Assembly (NCBI RefSeq): GCF_033115175.1
Contig: NC_084850.1
Location: forward strand, 101,433,439-101,497,438
Reading direction: 5' to 3'
Source: Lepus europaeus
Taxonomy: Eukaryota > Chordata > Mammalia > Lagomorpha > Leporidae
DNA length: 64,000 nucleotides
Below the pieces are notes generated by a model, which worked only from the letters and a program-made list of their open reading frames with translations, had not been told where the DNA came from and ran no database searches. The position numbers and the translations under genes are program-made. Every line of letters begins with the position of its first letter. Position 1 is the stretch's first letter. This document shows, in pieces, positions 34,901 through 46,930 of this stretch.

Positions 34901-35500
34901 TGGTCTCCTTTTTCTCCTGGTTGGCTTTATCAACAGTGTTACCAAAGATGGCTTATCAGAGGTCTTTTTGTCTACGTGTAGGAAACGATTCAGGCATGAG
35001 ACCCAGAGTAGTGGTAAGCAAGCAAGCAAGGTTAATGGGTCAGGGTATCTGAGAGAACGGATGCGCATCTCTCCAGATGGAATCAGAGTGTGTGCCCAGT
35101 AATGCAGACTGGGGAAAGCAAGTTGACAGAGTTTAATGGAGAGCGTACACCTGCCAGGGCAGGCGGGAATCTTAGCAACGGGCTGAAAGCTGAGAGCCGT
35201 GCAACGGAGAAGATGGTGTGGGAGGAGAGGAAGATTTCTGAGCGTGTCGAGGTGGCGTGAGGAGGAGGAAGAGGTGGCAGGGACATAGGCGGCAGTACCA
35301 AAGTCAGGCTCAGACTTCAGGGCTCCGCGGTTCGAACTTTGGTCTTTCCCTAAGAGGGGGAATCTAATAGCTGGAGCGTGACTGACAGAATGAAGGGCGT
35401 TATGGAGAAAGAGGATGTGTGAACTGAACATGGGGAGCCCAGACCATGTCCCACTGTGATTGATGAGGCTAAGTCTTGGAGCATTTGGGGGTTAAAGTTC
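34900..35500 (-). mobile_element. LTR-like element, family B copy 2 (fossil)
   Basis: It shares ordered blocks with 20,470-20,700 ('ggtaagcaagcaagcaaggttaatgggtcagg', 'atgcagactggggaaagcaag', 'gtacacctgccagggcaggcgggaa'). Lying upstream of the minus-strand gag, it may be the 5' LTR/leader of the 31.1-33.3 kb retrovirus. That link is an inference from position. Confidence 0.45.
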
Positions 35501-35916
35501 CCATTTTAGGACTACTGACTGTTATTATCTGTTTTATACTGTGGCCAAACCGAATTGCAGTAAAAGATGAGTCTCTTAGGCTTTATTTTCTCCTTGTGAG
35601 TATGGGTGCTAAGGTTATGAAGGAGATATCTAAGGTGTGAATCCTTAGGTGGTTGGGAGGGTGAGTTTCCCACGTGGAAAGTAATGGAGGTGCATTCCAG
35701 AGGGTCACAAAATGGAAAGGAGGGAGAGACGCAGGCGTCCCCAGATCTCCTTCTGCACCTGAAAACGGAGACCATCTCTTAACTCCAGGCCTCCCCACAG
35801 TTGGGCTCTGGCCAGAAGGGACAGTTTCCCAGGCCAGAGGAGGGAACTTGACCTAGTGCTGTTAGGTGGGAAGTCAGAAATGAGCTTATGTGTGTGTGAC
35901 AAAGGCCTAAGGAATT

Positions 35917-36383
35917 GACATCTACAGTGGTATCTCAGTCATCCCGATAACCTTCCAGGTGCAGCCCAGTATCTGCATTTCAAACGCCCTGCCCGATCCT
36001 GATGACCTTCCAGGGGTCCTGCCCCTTCTACCTGATAGCCATCCTTCCTCTAAGGCCGGGCGACGCCAGCCAGGCTTCCCCTGTCTGGTAACTTCAATGG
36101 GAAAAAAACTCAGAAAGGAATTTTTCGTATTTACCTTCAACAAGTCCTTTGTTCCGGGAGAAGAAGGAGAGGGGGAGGGAAGGCAAGACCCATCCCCTTA
36201 AAAGCCCCAGCCTAAATGTGCACTAGGCACTGCCTCTCAGGTCCTGTCTGGAGAGGTGCCCATCCGTTCTTACGGATGTCCCTGCCCTAATAAACCTTGC
36301 TATGTGGCTTTCCCCTGCTCTCTGTCTCACGCCTGAATTCTTTCTTGTGTGAAGGCTAGGACCCTTCACTTCTCCGGTAACAG
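35917..36383 (+). mobile_element. Solo LTR (fossil)
   Basis: LTR layout on the plus strand: a CTTAAAAGCCCC TATA-like box at about 36,198, an AATAAACC signal at about 36,288, a CT-rich R/U5-like end and a terminal ...AACA at 36,383. No matching interior is seen. Family not identified. Confidence 0.55.
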
Positions 36384-36459
36384 TGCTAAGATCTTTGGGT
36401 GGTGGCTGGAGTAGAAATGCGGCCAGGCCCTCTGGACGGGACTCAGCAGAACTTGCCTC

Positions 36460-36578
36460 ATGTCCCAGGGGTGTGACTAACGTGACAAGTCTAAGGAGCA
36501 AGGAGACGTGGCTCACTTCATGTCCCAGGAGTGTGACTAACGTGACAAGTCCAAGGAGCAAGGAGACGCGGCGGTTCC
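36460..36578 (+). repeat. 60-bp tandem duplication
   Basis: The segment starting TCATGTCCCAGGGGTGTGAC at 36,460 is repeated at 36,520 with only a few differences (period exactly 60 bp). It lies just downstream of the solo LTR. Confidence 0.9.
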
Positions 36579-36639
36579 CGTGGACCGGCCGCCTGGGAGT
36601 CGCCTTCCCAGGGTTTGGTACCAAGGGTTGGGATTAAGA

Positions 36640-37090
36640 TGTTGGTGCACAGAAGGCGCCGAGACAAGGAGTCAAGGCAGAAAGGTATTTGTCCTTAGGA
36701 AGGACAGCACAGTGAGATAGGTTTTCAGCCTTGCCAGGCAGCAGGCTGGGGCGGGGCTGGTTAAGAGACTCAGCCTGTCTGGCCCGCAGGCAGGGCCTTC
36801 TAAGCTCTGGTCAGGAAGGGATGGATGGCAACCAGGAACAGGCATGCGAACGAATCTGATCAGTAACTGTTGACCACTCTAAGGGGGAGCAGGGGACACA
36901 GGAGGTCTCAGCCCTAGCTGCTGACCATGAAATAGCAAGAGCAGAAAGGGCAGGGGTGCTCCTGGGCTATGTATTGTTCTGGGGATTTAGAACGTGCTTG
37001 GCAGGGTGCTTGTAAGTGACCACTGAGACAGTGTATGTTACCAGGCTTGGAGTGAAGGATTTATACCCTGCAGCCTGACCGATCTTGACA
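36640..37090. other. No recognised feature
   Basis: No gene seen. 'aggaaggacagcacagtgagatagg' suggests transposon or LTR remnant but the family is unclear. Confidence 0.3.
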
Positions 37091-37097
37091 CTCCCTT

Positions 37098-37416
37098 TTC
37101 TTTTGATTTGTTTCGTTTCTTTAACAGAGAGAGACAGAGACAGGGAGAGACAGAGAAAGCTTCTATCCACTGGTTCACTCCCTCCATGCCCACAGTAGCT
37201 GGGATTGGGTCAGGCTAGGCCAGGAGTTTGCAGTTCCGTCCAGGTCTCCCATGGGGGTGGCTGGGAACCAAGCACTTGGGCCATCTCCTGCTGCCTTCTC
37301 GGGCACATTAGCAGGGAGTTAGATCGGAAGTGGAGCAGCCAGGACTGTAACATGGTCATGTGGGATACTGGAGTCACAAGTGACAACTTAACTTGACATA
37401 CTACAATGCCAGGCCC
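37098..37416 (-). mobile_element. CSINE, old type
   Basis: A diverged reverse copy with a (GAGACA)n tract and a CTACAATGCCAGGCCC head. Confidence 0.8.
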
Positions 37417-37584
37417 TAGTGATAGGGACTGCAGGGGCCCTGGAAACGAAAGGAAGAAACATACACGATGGAACCGCCAGGAGCCCTGAGAGAGGGGAGA
37501 AACACATACAAAGAATCACCAGATGTTGTGTCTGCCCAACATCTTGCCCACCTCTGACTTGGTTGAGCATTCTGTGAACTTTTA

Positions 37585-38209
37585 TTTCATTTTCTTTTTT
37601 TTTTAAAGATTTATTTATGTAGAGGCTGGCACTGTGGCATAATGGATAAAGCCACTGCCTGCAGTGCAGGCATCCCATGTACGCACCGGTTCGAGTCCTG
37701 GCTGCTGCACTTCCAACCCAGCTCTCTGCAGCAGTCTGGGAAAGCAGTGGAAGATGACCCAAGTCCTTGGACCTCTGCACCAGCATGGGAAGACCTGGAG
37801 AATGCTCCTGGCTCCTGGATTCGGATTGGTGCAGCTCCAGCCATTGTGGTCATTTAGGGAGTTAACCAGTGGATATGGGATCTCTCTCTCTCTCTCTGTC
37901 CTTTTCTCTCTGTGTAACTCTGTATAACTCTTTCACAGAGAGAAGGAGAGGGAGAGAGAGGGGTCTTCCTTCTGCTGGCTCACTCCCCAATTGACTTCAA
38001 TGGCTGGAGCCTGGAAGCAGGAGCCTCCTTGGGATCTCCCACACGGGTGCAGGGGCCCAAGGACTTGGGCCATCTTCTACTGCTTTCCCAGGCCATAGCA
38101 GAGAGCTGGATCGGAAGTGGAGCAGCTCACCAGGACTCAAACCAGCACCTATATAGGATGCTGGCAATGCAGATGGTGGCTTCTACCGCTAAGCCATAGT
38201 GCCAACCCC
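37585..38209 (-). mobile_element. CSINE split by an inverted CSINE
   Basis: The tail lies at 37,590-37,620, and the body and head resume at about 37,930-38,209. CATTCTGTGAACTTTTAT at about 37,568 and about 38,211 is an 18-bp exact target-site duplication of the outer copy. Confidence 0.9.
37621..37930 (+). mobile_element. CSINE nested in the tail of a reverse CSINE
   Basis: A plus-strand copy from GAGGCTGGCACTGTGG with B box GGTTCGAGTCC to the (CT)n and TGTAACTCTGTATAACTC end. It lacks a normal A-rich tail, presumably lost when it joined the outer copy. Confidence 0.88.
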
Positions 38210-40150
38210 AACATTCTGTGAACTTTTATGCATAACGGGCTGCTCTGAAGTCAGTCCTTGGTTGGCTCCTGTTGAATGCTTCATTAGCACATCCCTCGGC
38301 CATTCAGACAAACTTCCTCATTTAGAATCAAATCAAAGCTCCTCCTTCCAGCCCTTCATGGCAGCGCCTTCCGGGTCCGGAGCTTTCTCCCGTCTTAGTT
38401 CACTTCCTTTGCTTGCTCATTCTTCCTGGTGTGCATGCTTCATTCTTCGTTCTTCCTGGTTGTGAGGCCACCCAGCAGGGTGAAAGAGCTGTAACAGTAA
38501 GAGCTGCAGCACAAAAGGGCTGTGATGTTTCTAAGGAGCCTGGGGAAAGGAAAAATCTGCAGTATTTCCTGGGTATGAGACACAAACCCGAGCCCTTAGC
38601 CACAGACTTCTCAACGCCTGACTGCCCCTCGCTTCATTGGATTCCTGTGCTGGGTCCTTACAGAGAGAGGCCTGAAGGTGGGCGCTAGATCATGCCGCTT
38701 TCCCCAAGTGAGAAATGGCCTCCCCTTCCTGACCCTCCCTGGCCTTGGTGTCTCCAGGGTTTCTGAGCACAGAGAGCAGAGGAGAGGCTGTCCTCACCAT
38801 CACCGTGGTGGCACCGTGCGGCCTGCTCCTCTAGAGGGTGCCAGACCTCCCTAGGGTCCTCCCCTCCCTCTGGTCTCTGGGGAGCTGGGTCTGCCTCCTC
38901 TCTGGAAGGTGTCTTGGGGAGAAGCAGCCTGGAGTGGGGCCCAGCCCAGGCCCTGTGGTTGGATTCAGGATCACCGTCCTGTCTGCTGGAGTCTGGAAAG
39001 GGTGGAAATGCCAGCTTCCTTGTGTCTGGAGCCACTTTAAGTAGCACTTAATGACCTTAGTCCAAATTTGTGGTCTTGTCGCTCTGCAGAGCAAGGAGAA
39101 CATTGCCTTGTATTACAGCACATCCAAGTGTGACCACAGCAGGTGCACCAGCTGTTGACTAAAGCACCCCCTGCAGCCGTGCTTAGGGGACCCATGTCAG
39201 TCTCTTCCCTATTGTCTTCTTTACCTGCTGCACTTGCCTCAGCATCCCCCCACTCAAGGGCCCATGCTCTTAGCTACTTCCACTCTAGGTGGTCCTGGGC
39301 TCAGGGTGGCCTTCCAGGGTCAGAGCCCAATACCTAATGCCACTTTGTGTTCAGGCCCACAGTCCTCAGAGTGCCTAGCACCTGCCGAGTAGTGACAAAG
39401 GGGCACAGGCTGAACTCCTTCCTCCTGCAGCTCAGCATCTGGGACCCCATCAGTCAGTTCTTATGAGGTGAGTTCACTCGGGTACTGGGCTTCCTGGTTG
39501 GCCAGGCCAGCGTGGCACAGAGGGAGGTCACACGGAATAGAGTGTGGCACATGACATGAAGGTGGTCCAGCTTTGAGCCCCTACCCCTTGTGGCTACCTG
39601 GCATGAATTTGCCAATTGGTTATCCTACTGACTGGGCACACGCTTATTTATTTCATGACAATTTTTAGAAATCCTCCCCTTTTCCTCTTTGCTACTTGGA
39701 GTTTTGAACAATTTAGGGTCCTTGGAGGTGAAATCTATAACCACAAGGTGGCAGTAGCACAGTCCATTTTATTGAGTGATTCTCTTATAGGCTTACCTGC
39801 CAGGGATCCCTCACTGCAGGAGTCTGAATGGAGGTTTGGCCTAGGGTCAGCTACTCAGAGAGGGCAAATGCAAGGGAACTTCTGCGGGATTGGAGAGACC
39901 ACTTATTTGTTTAGGTTGATGTCATTCTGCAGTGAATTATGGAGTCTCTGGCAGAGAGCTCTAAAAGGTAGCAGCAGCAGCCGCTGCAGCAGTCGCAGCT
40001 AGACTCTTTATGGCCTGATACTCACTTTATCTACTGCTAAAAGAGGCAGGTTCAGGTTTCATGGGGTAAGCAAAATGCACACAGGCTAAAAATCTGCCTG
40101 TGTGGGCTATTTATAAAATAATTGGATGTGTGAAGATTTGTTTGAATCAG
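38210..40150. other. No recognised gene
   Basis: About 1.9 kb without recognisable CSINE, LINE-1 or coding gene. Around 39,745-40,120 the composition, a reverse polyadenylation-like TTTATT and a (CAG)n-like 'gcagcagcagccgctgcagcag' suggest an unclassified LTR-type remnant. Confidence 0.3.
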
Positions 40151-40155
40151 TGGGC

Positions 40156-40479
40156 TTTTTTTTTTTTAAGATTTTATTTATTTATTTGAGAGGTAGAGTT
40201 ACAAACAGTGACAGGGAGAGACAGAGAGAAAGGTCTTACATCCGCTGGTTCACTCCCCAAATGGCCGCAATGGCCGGAGCTGCACCAATCCGAAGCCAGG
40301 AGCCAGGTGCTTCTTCCTGGTCTCCCATGTGGGTGCAGGGGCCTAAGGACTGGGGCCATCTTCTACTGCTTTCCCAGGCCACAGCAGAGAGCTGGACTGG
40401 AAGAGGAGCAGCCGGGACTAGACTATGGGATGCTGGTGCTGCAGGCAAAGGATTAACCTACTGTGCCATGGCGCTGGCC
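40156..40479 (-). mobile_element. CSINE
   Basis: Full-length reverse copy with a CATGGCGCTGGCCC head. GTGGGCTTTT on both sides is the target-site duplication. Confidence 0.94.
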
Positions 40480-42397
40480 CGTGGGCTTTTGACCTAAAGG
40501 GTCTCAGCCTGCAGTGACGAAATGAACAGCTGGGGCCATTATACCATGGCCATTTTTTGCTCATGTGTATAGCAGATAAAAACATAATCCATCGAAGCTG
40601 GTCCTTAAAAATTCTGGCATATAGGCTTAAAGGTATAGTTAGAGTTTTTCATTTGGGGATCATCTCTGTTGTTGGCACATATACTTGTAGCATTGGTCCC
40701 AAGACCACCGCATCAGGTAGGAAAGAGGAAAGTTGAGGTGATGTGGGGAAGAATTGTGTAGTTGTACTAACATCCACCTCAACCATTTCTTTCTCAGACC
40801 CCTCGTAAAAATGGAGGTTTCTCTCTAGTGGGGACTTTCTTTGGCCCCTATTGTACTAATTGTGAACACACATTCATGGATGGGTACAAGACAGCTCTTC
40901 ATACCTTTCTTCTGGGCCCATTACAGACCATTGCCTATTCCAATTCTCCATTGAGCCAGGTTGCTGAAGATGATATGCAACATGGTATGTGATGTGATAC
41001 TTCTTTTCCTATTGTTGAACACCGTGGGCTAGGAAGCATATTCCTTGATCTAAAGAAATATAACTGAGTGGTTCAACTTGATACAGTACTTTCTCTTCCA
41101 GTCAGATGTAATATTGGTCCTGAATAATTAATTGAGACAAGGCAGATGTAACCACATAACATAAAATCCATTCACACATTTCAGTTTCCACTCAAACTTT
41201 CATCTCAATCTCATCAACCATTTCATTCTCATACCCTCCCAATCTAACTATAACCCTGTTAGGACTTTACCAACAGATTTTAGGTTAACTGCATTGGGCT
41301 CTCATGTCAAGGAGTTCCAGCACATTTATTCTCCACCAACCATTTTAACCACACGTGTGCATATGGCCTTCAGTCCCCATGCAGGGCTCAGGCCAAAGGA
41401 TCCTGGCTCCTTCATCAGTCTCCATCCTAATTTATTTGTCAAATCATCACCTCCAGCAATCTCAGGGAAGTTTTTCCATTGTTATCTGTGCTATCAACCA
41501 AAGGCTACCAGTTAAAATCAGCAAAGGAAAAAAGTATAGGGAAAAGTCTAGGGGAAACCAACCATAAGCTTCCAAAGAGCTAGAAAGGATTCATTTTATA
41601 ATCCAGGGCTCTTATCTGACTGTGGGGTGGCTACAAGTCCCTCAGCTTGTGGCTTAATTCATGAACTACCTGACTCATCCATCCTCTTTGCCAAATTTGC
41701 TGAGAAACTATGATTAAAAATAAAATGAGAAAATCCAGAAATTCCTCTTCACAAAATATAGGGAAGAAAGAAAAAAAGGTTTATTATTGAGTAAGCGTTA
41801 AACCAGACTGCAATGTGTATCACAAGCAATCTTTTAGAGAGATTACAAAGCTAAAAAGAAATCTTACCCTTTTATTATATAATCAGGCAGATATAATCCA
41901 TTTCAACAAACAGGAAGTTTGTTTTTCCCTGGGTCCACACATGACGCTACAATCAGCTAGAGGGTCCAAGTCGGCCACTCTCACATATCTGGGGCCTCAC
42001 CTAGATGGCTCTAATGGCTAGGTCCTGCCTCTCCATTTGGATTTCCACTCTGGGCATCTTCATGTGATGGAGGAAAAGTTTGGCAAAGATGAAGGAAGAC
42101 ACTTCAGCGAGGCTTCTTCAGAGTTATGTCCTGCAGAGAGGCAGTAAGGATGGAATACTTAACAGGGAGCTGGGTTAAAGCAGGGAGTTGTTACCAAATA
42201 GTTAACAGGGGCCCATTTTCCAAGTCAGAGCAAAGGGCCATTGGTGGAGGAGGAATGGATAGGGCCCCAGATTTAAAGGCAGACCAGAAGAGGCTTTGAT
42301 GTTGGCACAGTTAACAGGTTCCAGTTCAGAATCGAGGAGCACTGATGATATGAGAGTGAATGGAGGCACACAAAGTCTAGAATATTCTATCATTTGT
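40480..42397. other. Undiagnosed, possibly old retroviral interior
   Basis: Several runs (for example 40,690-40,960) have the look of an old ERV-L-type pol region on the minus strand, but no diagnostic motif was secured. No host gene seen. Confidence 0.25.
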
Positions 42398-42725
42398 TCT
42401 TTTTTTTTTTAAGATTTATTCATTTGAAAGACAGAGTTACAGAGAGAGGTAGAGACAGAGTGAGGTCTTCCATCTGCTGGTTCACTCTCCAAGTGGCTGC
42501 AATGGCTGGAGCGGAGCCAATCCAAAGCCAGGAGCTAGGAGCTTCTTCCGAGTCTCCCATGTGGGTACAGGGGCTCAAGGACTTGGGGCATCCTCTGTTA
42601 CTTTCCCAGGGGGCATTAGCAGGGAGCTAGATCAGAAGTGGAGCAGTCAGGACTCGAACTGGTGCCCATATGGAATGCCAGCACTGCAGGCCAGGGCTTT
42701 AACCCACTATGCCACAGCGCTGGCC
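42398..42725 (-). mobile_element. CSINE
   Basis: Full-length reverse copy. AATATTCTATCATT and AATATTCTCTCATT flank it as a one-mismatch target-site duplication. Confidence 0.94.
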
Positions 42726-42941
42726 CCAAATATTCTCTCATTATTGGTGGAATAACTTTAAAAAGTCCAAGCTAAAGTTCATCCCAGAGCAGCAACAATG
42801 GTGCAATATTAAACCGGCTGGAGTTCCAGTTCAGAATCGAGATGCTGGATATTAGACCATTTCACAATGGCCTTCTAATTGAAAGACATTAATGGAAGAA
42901 TAGTTAACAGACTATCACTTAGAAGCCTGTAACACAAAAAA

Positions 42942-43252
42942 GCATTATGGCACAGCAGGTTAAGCTGCTGCTTGGTATGCCAGTATTTCACATCAGGGTG
43001 CCAGTTCCAATCCAGCTCCCTACTAATGCACCTGGGAAGGCAGAGGATGATGGTGCAAGGGCTTGAGCCCCTGCAGCCACGTGCAAGACCCCAGTGAAGC
43101 TCCTGGCTTTGGCCTGGCCCAGCCACAGCCGTTGTCATTTGGGAAGTGAACCAGCAGATAGAAGATCTCTCTCTCCCCATCTCCTTCCTCCTCTCCCTCT
43201 CCCACTGTCTGTTACTCCACCTTTCAAATAAACAGAACCAATGTTTAAAAAA
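42942..43252 (+). mobile_element. CSINE, old type, 5' end worn
   Basis: A plus-strand copy from 'gcattatggcacagcaggttaagc' to CTTTCAAATAAACAG. The CT tract is short and impure. Confidence 0.82.
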
Positions 43253-43521
43253 TACAAAAGGCGTTCATGTAGTGTACATTATGTATGAATGGTGGCCACA
43301 TGGTAGAGTGAATGGAAGTGAAAATTTGGGGGTACAGTGGGAAAGACTAGATTTGAATGATTGGTAGAGCAGGAAGGAATGAGGCCATGAAGGGCAGAGT
43401 GCGCTGGTGGAAGTGACAATGTTACTTTTTTATCTTGAGTGAGTTCTGTGCTCCTGAAAAGCAGTTGTGGTTAGGAAATGCACCTCTCTTCCCATTTTAT
43501 GTTTCAACAAAGCATCCCTGT

Positions 43522-44251
43522 ATTAGTCAGCTCAGGAGGCCAAAACAAAATAATAAAGACTGGATGACTTAGCCAGCAGGAAATTTATTTCTTACAGTTC
43601 TGAAGGCTGGAAGGTCAAGATCAAGGTGCTGGCAGATTTGTTTCCCAGTGAGGGCTCTCTTTCTGGCTTGCAGACAGCTGTCTTCTTGCTGTGTCTTCAC
43701 TTGACTTCTGTATGCACATGTAGAGTAAGCATACCCTCAAGTGTCCTTTCTTAAAGGCCACTAATTCTTTTTTTTCTTTTTAAGATTTGTTTATTTATTT
43801 GAAAAAGTTACACAGAGAGAGGAGAGGCAGAGAGAGAGGGGATTCTTCCATCTGCTGTTTCACTCCCCAGATGGCTGCAATGGCTGGAGCTGCACCGATC
43901 CAAAGCCAGGAGCCAGGAGGTTTCTCCAGGTCTCCCACGTGGATGCAGGGGCCCAAGGACTTGGGCTATCTTCTGCTGCTTTCCCAGACCATAGCAGAGA
44001 AATGGATGGGAAGTGGAGCAGCCAGGGCTCAAACCGGTATCCATATGGGATGCCGGCACTGCAGGCGGTGTCTTTACCCACTATACTACAGTGCCAGCCC
44101 CATCACTAATTCTTTTGACCAGGATTTTACTCTCATGACCTTATCATGACTTCCAAAGGCCCTGTGTCCAAATACCATCACACTGGCGGTTAGGGGTTCA
44201 ACATATGAGGGGGAGGGAGGTTGGAATGTGCACAGAATTCAGCCCATAGCA
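43522..44251 (-). mobile_element. MaLR (MLT1/MST-type) LTR split by a CSINE (fossil)
   Basis: 'ggatgacttagccagcaggaaatttatttcttacagttctgaaggctgg', 'gatcaaggtgctggcagattt' and 'tcaacatatgagggg...cagcccatagca' form the reverse complement of a MaLR LTR in the correct order. It is an old mammalian LTR, about 400 bp without the SINE. Confidence 0.75.
43772..44103 (-). mobile_element. CSINE inserted in the MaLR LTR
   Basis: Full-length reverse copy. CACTAATTCTTTT on both sides is an exact target-site duplication. Confidence 0.94.
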
Positions 44252-44329
44252 GTCCCCAATGATTTTTCTTGTTCTGAGGTAATAAAAGGAGACAGAAGGG
44301 GTTACAGTTAGGCAGTCAGATGAAAGTGT

Positions 44330-44770
44330 GTGTGTGTGGGGGGTTCTTCTCAGAAAAAACTGCCAGGCTGTTTCTTGGAAAAACCACTAGGCACCCACAG
44401 GGGCTTGCTTCTGAGAAAGTGGATGGGTGCTATCAAAGGTGCAAGCTGGCAGACGTGCAGAACTCCCCTGGCTGAGCAGAGCCCTGGCTCACATGCCAGA
44501 GACACACCCCCCCCTTTTTTTTTAACGAGTTGGCTGGCAATAGTTAACTAACCAGATGACTGTTAGCTTACTTTTGGGATTGACATCTTAGGCAGCCAAT
44601 CAAAAGAAATCCCCTGTTTACCAGACTAAAACTAAACTCCAAAGTGAGCTATCTTTTCTGCCTTTTCCTTTATCAATAAACTTGCTTTTCCTCCTCATTC
44701 CTTGCTTTCTGTGTCCTTCATTCTTCACCGGCGTTGGACAAGAACCCAGTCAGTCCCAACACCAGAATGC
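44330..44770 (+). mobile_element. LTR-like element (fossil)
   Basis: The downstream half has 'cctttatcaataaacttgcttttcctcctc' followed by 'ttcttcaccggcgttggac', a common class I LTR polyadenylation and U5 layout. A (TG)n and GGGGGG run precede it. The start is approximate. Confidence 0.5.
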
Positions 44771-45860
44771 CCGTGTCAGAGAGACCTGTCTCCATCCTTC
44801 CCCAGGATTCAAGCGTGGCTCCTTTGTAAACCCCCAGACTCCCTTCCTTGTCTTTGGGATGTTCCTCATCAATGAACGTGTCCCCCACGGTTGTAGCATG
44901 AAAAGAATGGTATCTAGTCGCCGCATGCATTTTGTCTTTCACAAGATTAAGTGGTAGAATGCGATTACTAGGTCAGAGTGTTTGTGGTCCATGACCACCT
45001 GAGCACTGTCAGTTTCCTATTTGTTCCCCAGGCCTCAAGGGGGCACTGAGTGGCATACTACAGGAGCCTCCCGCCCCCAGCCCGAGCTCTCTGCCCCAAG
45101 TCCCGGAAGGAAGATGGAATGTGGATTCGGAGGGGTCTCCCTGAATTCTCTCTTAGTCTCCGACTACGATACCATCTGGCCAGGGTCCTTTTGTCCCTGG
45201 GCGCCTGTCCCTGTACCTATGTTTATCAATCTCAGTTTCTTCGCTTTTCTATTTCTCTGAGGACAGAATTATACCACCGTGGCCTCCCCCCCATCTGCTT
45301 CAGTGGTATCTCCCAAGGTGGACTGTACCAATCTGAGACTTCGCCACAGCCATCCCAATGGTACGTATCACCATACTGTTATTTACTTGAGAGGACTACC
45401 ACCTCCGTAGTGTCTTCCCATCTGCACAGTTGTACTGACCTGTGGGGGAATCATTGTAATATTTACTTTCCTTCCCCACAGTAAGTCCCTAGGTAGGACT
45501 GGACCATCCGAGGTCTCCCCTCCTTTTCTGCAGTGGTATCTCCCCGCTGCAGGCACTGTGGTCCTCAACTCTTCATTTTTTTATATATCAGTTCCCATCA
45601 ATCACCCCTCGCAGCACATATGCACACCTTGCATACACATAATTTACCCATCTGTATCCTTTGCATAAAAGGCGCCACTCTTACTGCCAAGTTTTCAAAT
45701 TCCTCCCCAAATCCCATCTCTTCCGAACTGTAAGAGGCACGTTTCTCCGCGGTACAGAATCATTAATTGGTGTAAGATGTCTGTTCCCCTGCCAATCTGA
45801 TTGCTTGATATGGCCATATTTCTTGCCAACCAAATAAAATTATTGCCATTACTGAACAAA
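44771..45860. other. No recognised gene
   Basis: CT-rich sequence. 'agtggtatctccc' recurs at 45,303 and 45,533, hinting at an old tandem structure or LTR-derived material. No protein family is recognised in either strand. Confidence 0.3.
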
Positions 45861-45869
45861 ACCAATGTT

Positions 45870-46160
45870 AGCTGTTCACGTCAATGACGTCAGAAAATGC
45901 TACTGCGCATGAGCAGTAATGACTGACAGAACCTGAGGCGGAGTAAAGGGCCAAGAAAGTGGCTCTCGAAGTTGTGACTGTTTTTGCAAAACACCACGGG
46001 GAAAGGGGACTTTGCCAGAATAAGAATTTGACTCTTCAGATCAGAGCAGGATATGAACAGGAGGGCAGAGGGTTCTCTCAGAATAGATGTGAGAAGCTCT
46101 GAGGGCAGAATGACAAGGACCAATGTGGGTTCTCCAAAGATGGGCACTTACTTGGTGAGT
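45870..46160 (+). promoter_or_regulatory. Orphan promoter-like block resembling a KRAB-ZNF first exon
   Basis: It contains a full CRE palindrome TGACGTCA at 45,885-45,892 and an NRF1-like TGCGCATG at 45,903-45,910, as in CpG-type housekeeping promoters. It ends with a donor-like CTTG|GTGAGT at about 46,153. The sequence just after that donor resembles the sequence after the donor-like site at 62,325 near the KRAB-ZNF promoter. No zinc-finger or KRAB coding exon follows within the window before SPACA5. It may be the remnant of a duplicated KRAB-ZNF promoter or the first exon of a non-coding transcript. Confidence 0.4.
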
Positions 46161-46330
46161 CTTTGGAAGGGGTCTCTGGGTTTGGGCTGTCAACTGAGTG
46201 ACAGGGATCTGTAGAATGAATGATGGTGGGGTTTATGGGGTGACTTGGATCTGGTGGGTGAGTGATGGGTGTGTCCCTGGAGGCAGTGATGGAGGTGTGC
46301 AGGGTGAGTAGTGGAGTCTGTAAGAGTGGA
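46153..46330 (+). repeat. Degenerate G-rich tandem repeat, left part
   Basis: Variants of a unit of roughly 28-32 bp around 'gtgagtgatgggggtttgtgggg' recur. The same kind of sequence is found at 46,930-47,090 and at 62,330-62,480 after the KRAB-ZNF promoter. The arrays are decayed, with no exact copies. Confidence 0.6.
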
Positions 46331-46930
46331 ACCGAGCCCCCAAACAGTGTCTTGAGTGCAGATGCTAGATGCCATCAGGCTGCAGTCTCCTAGCCACGCT
46401 CCCTTGGCCTCACCTGCGGAATGGAGGAAGTGGTGCAGCTGGCCCTACAAGATCTGAATCACTGCACTCAGCAGGTCACCTGCTTCTCCAATAGAGAACA
46501 GGAGGTGGCCGGTACTGCCTCAAGGTGAATCCCAGGTCTGGGTAGCACATTTCCAGGGCCGGGGCAGAAGATGACCCCCACCTGCATGGGGCCCCCAGGC
46601 CATCACCAGCAGAGGTCTTGTTGCTGCTTCAGGGCTGGACTGCCGGCTTCCCCATTGCCCACACCCCAAGGCGCATGTCACCTTGTTTCTTGTCTCTAGT
46701 TCTCTTGCAGACAACCAGAGCTCAAAGCAAAGAAGGAATGTGGAAGGCAAGCCTCGGCGTTTAGCCGGGGGGCAGCCTGCAGCTGCCCCTGACCCTTGCC
46801 CGGCTTTTTCCTGACTCCCCCTGTAGCGTCCTTAAAAACCCAAACACCGTCTTTCAGCAGAGCGGTAGTTCTGGAGACCTCGACTTACCCTGGCATCTGT
46901 CGACAGACGAAATGTTCTCTTTCCTTCTGT
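46330..46930 (+). mobile_element. LTR-like insertion (fossil)
   Basis: The 3' part ('ccttaaaaacccaaacaccgtctttcagcagagcggtag') recurs at 55,341-55,445, indicating a repeated element. It separates two parts of the G-rich tandem repeat. GGAGTCTGTA flanks both sides, but the tandem unit itself contains that string, so this is weak evidence for a duplication. Confidence 0.4.

Noticed and set aside
34868-35431. 187-codon minus-strand frame
   Set aside because: It spans LTR-like sequence related to 20.5-21.1 kb and has no protein domain.
46421-46525. Short plus-strand frame MEEVVQLALQDLNHC..., followed by a donor-like AAG|GTGAAT
   Set aside because: It looks exon-like but matches no protein I know, lies in LTR-like sequence, and has no acceptor or neighbouring exon in support.
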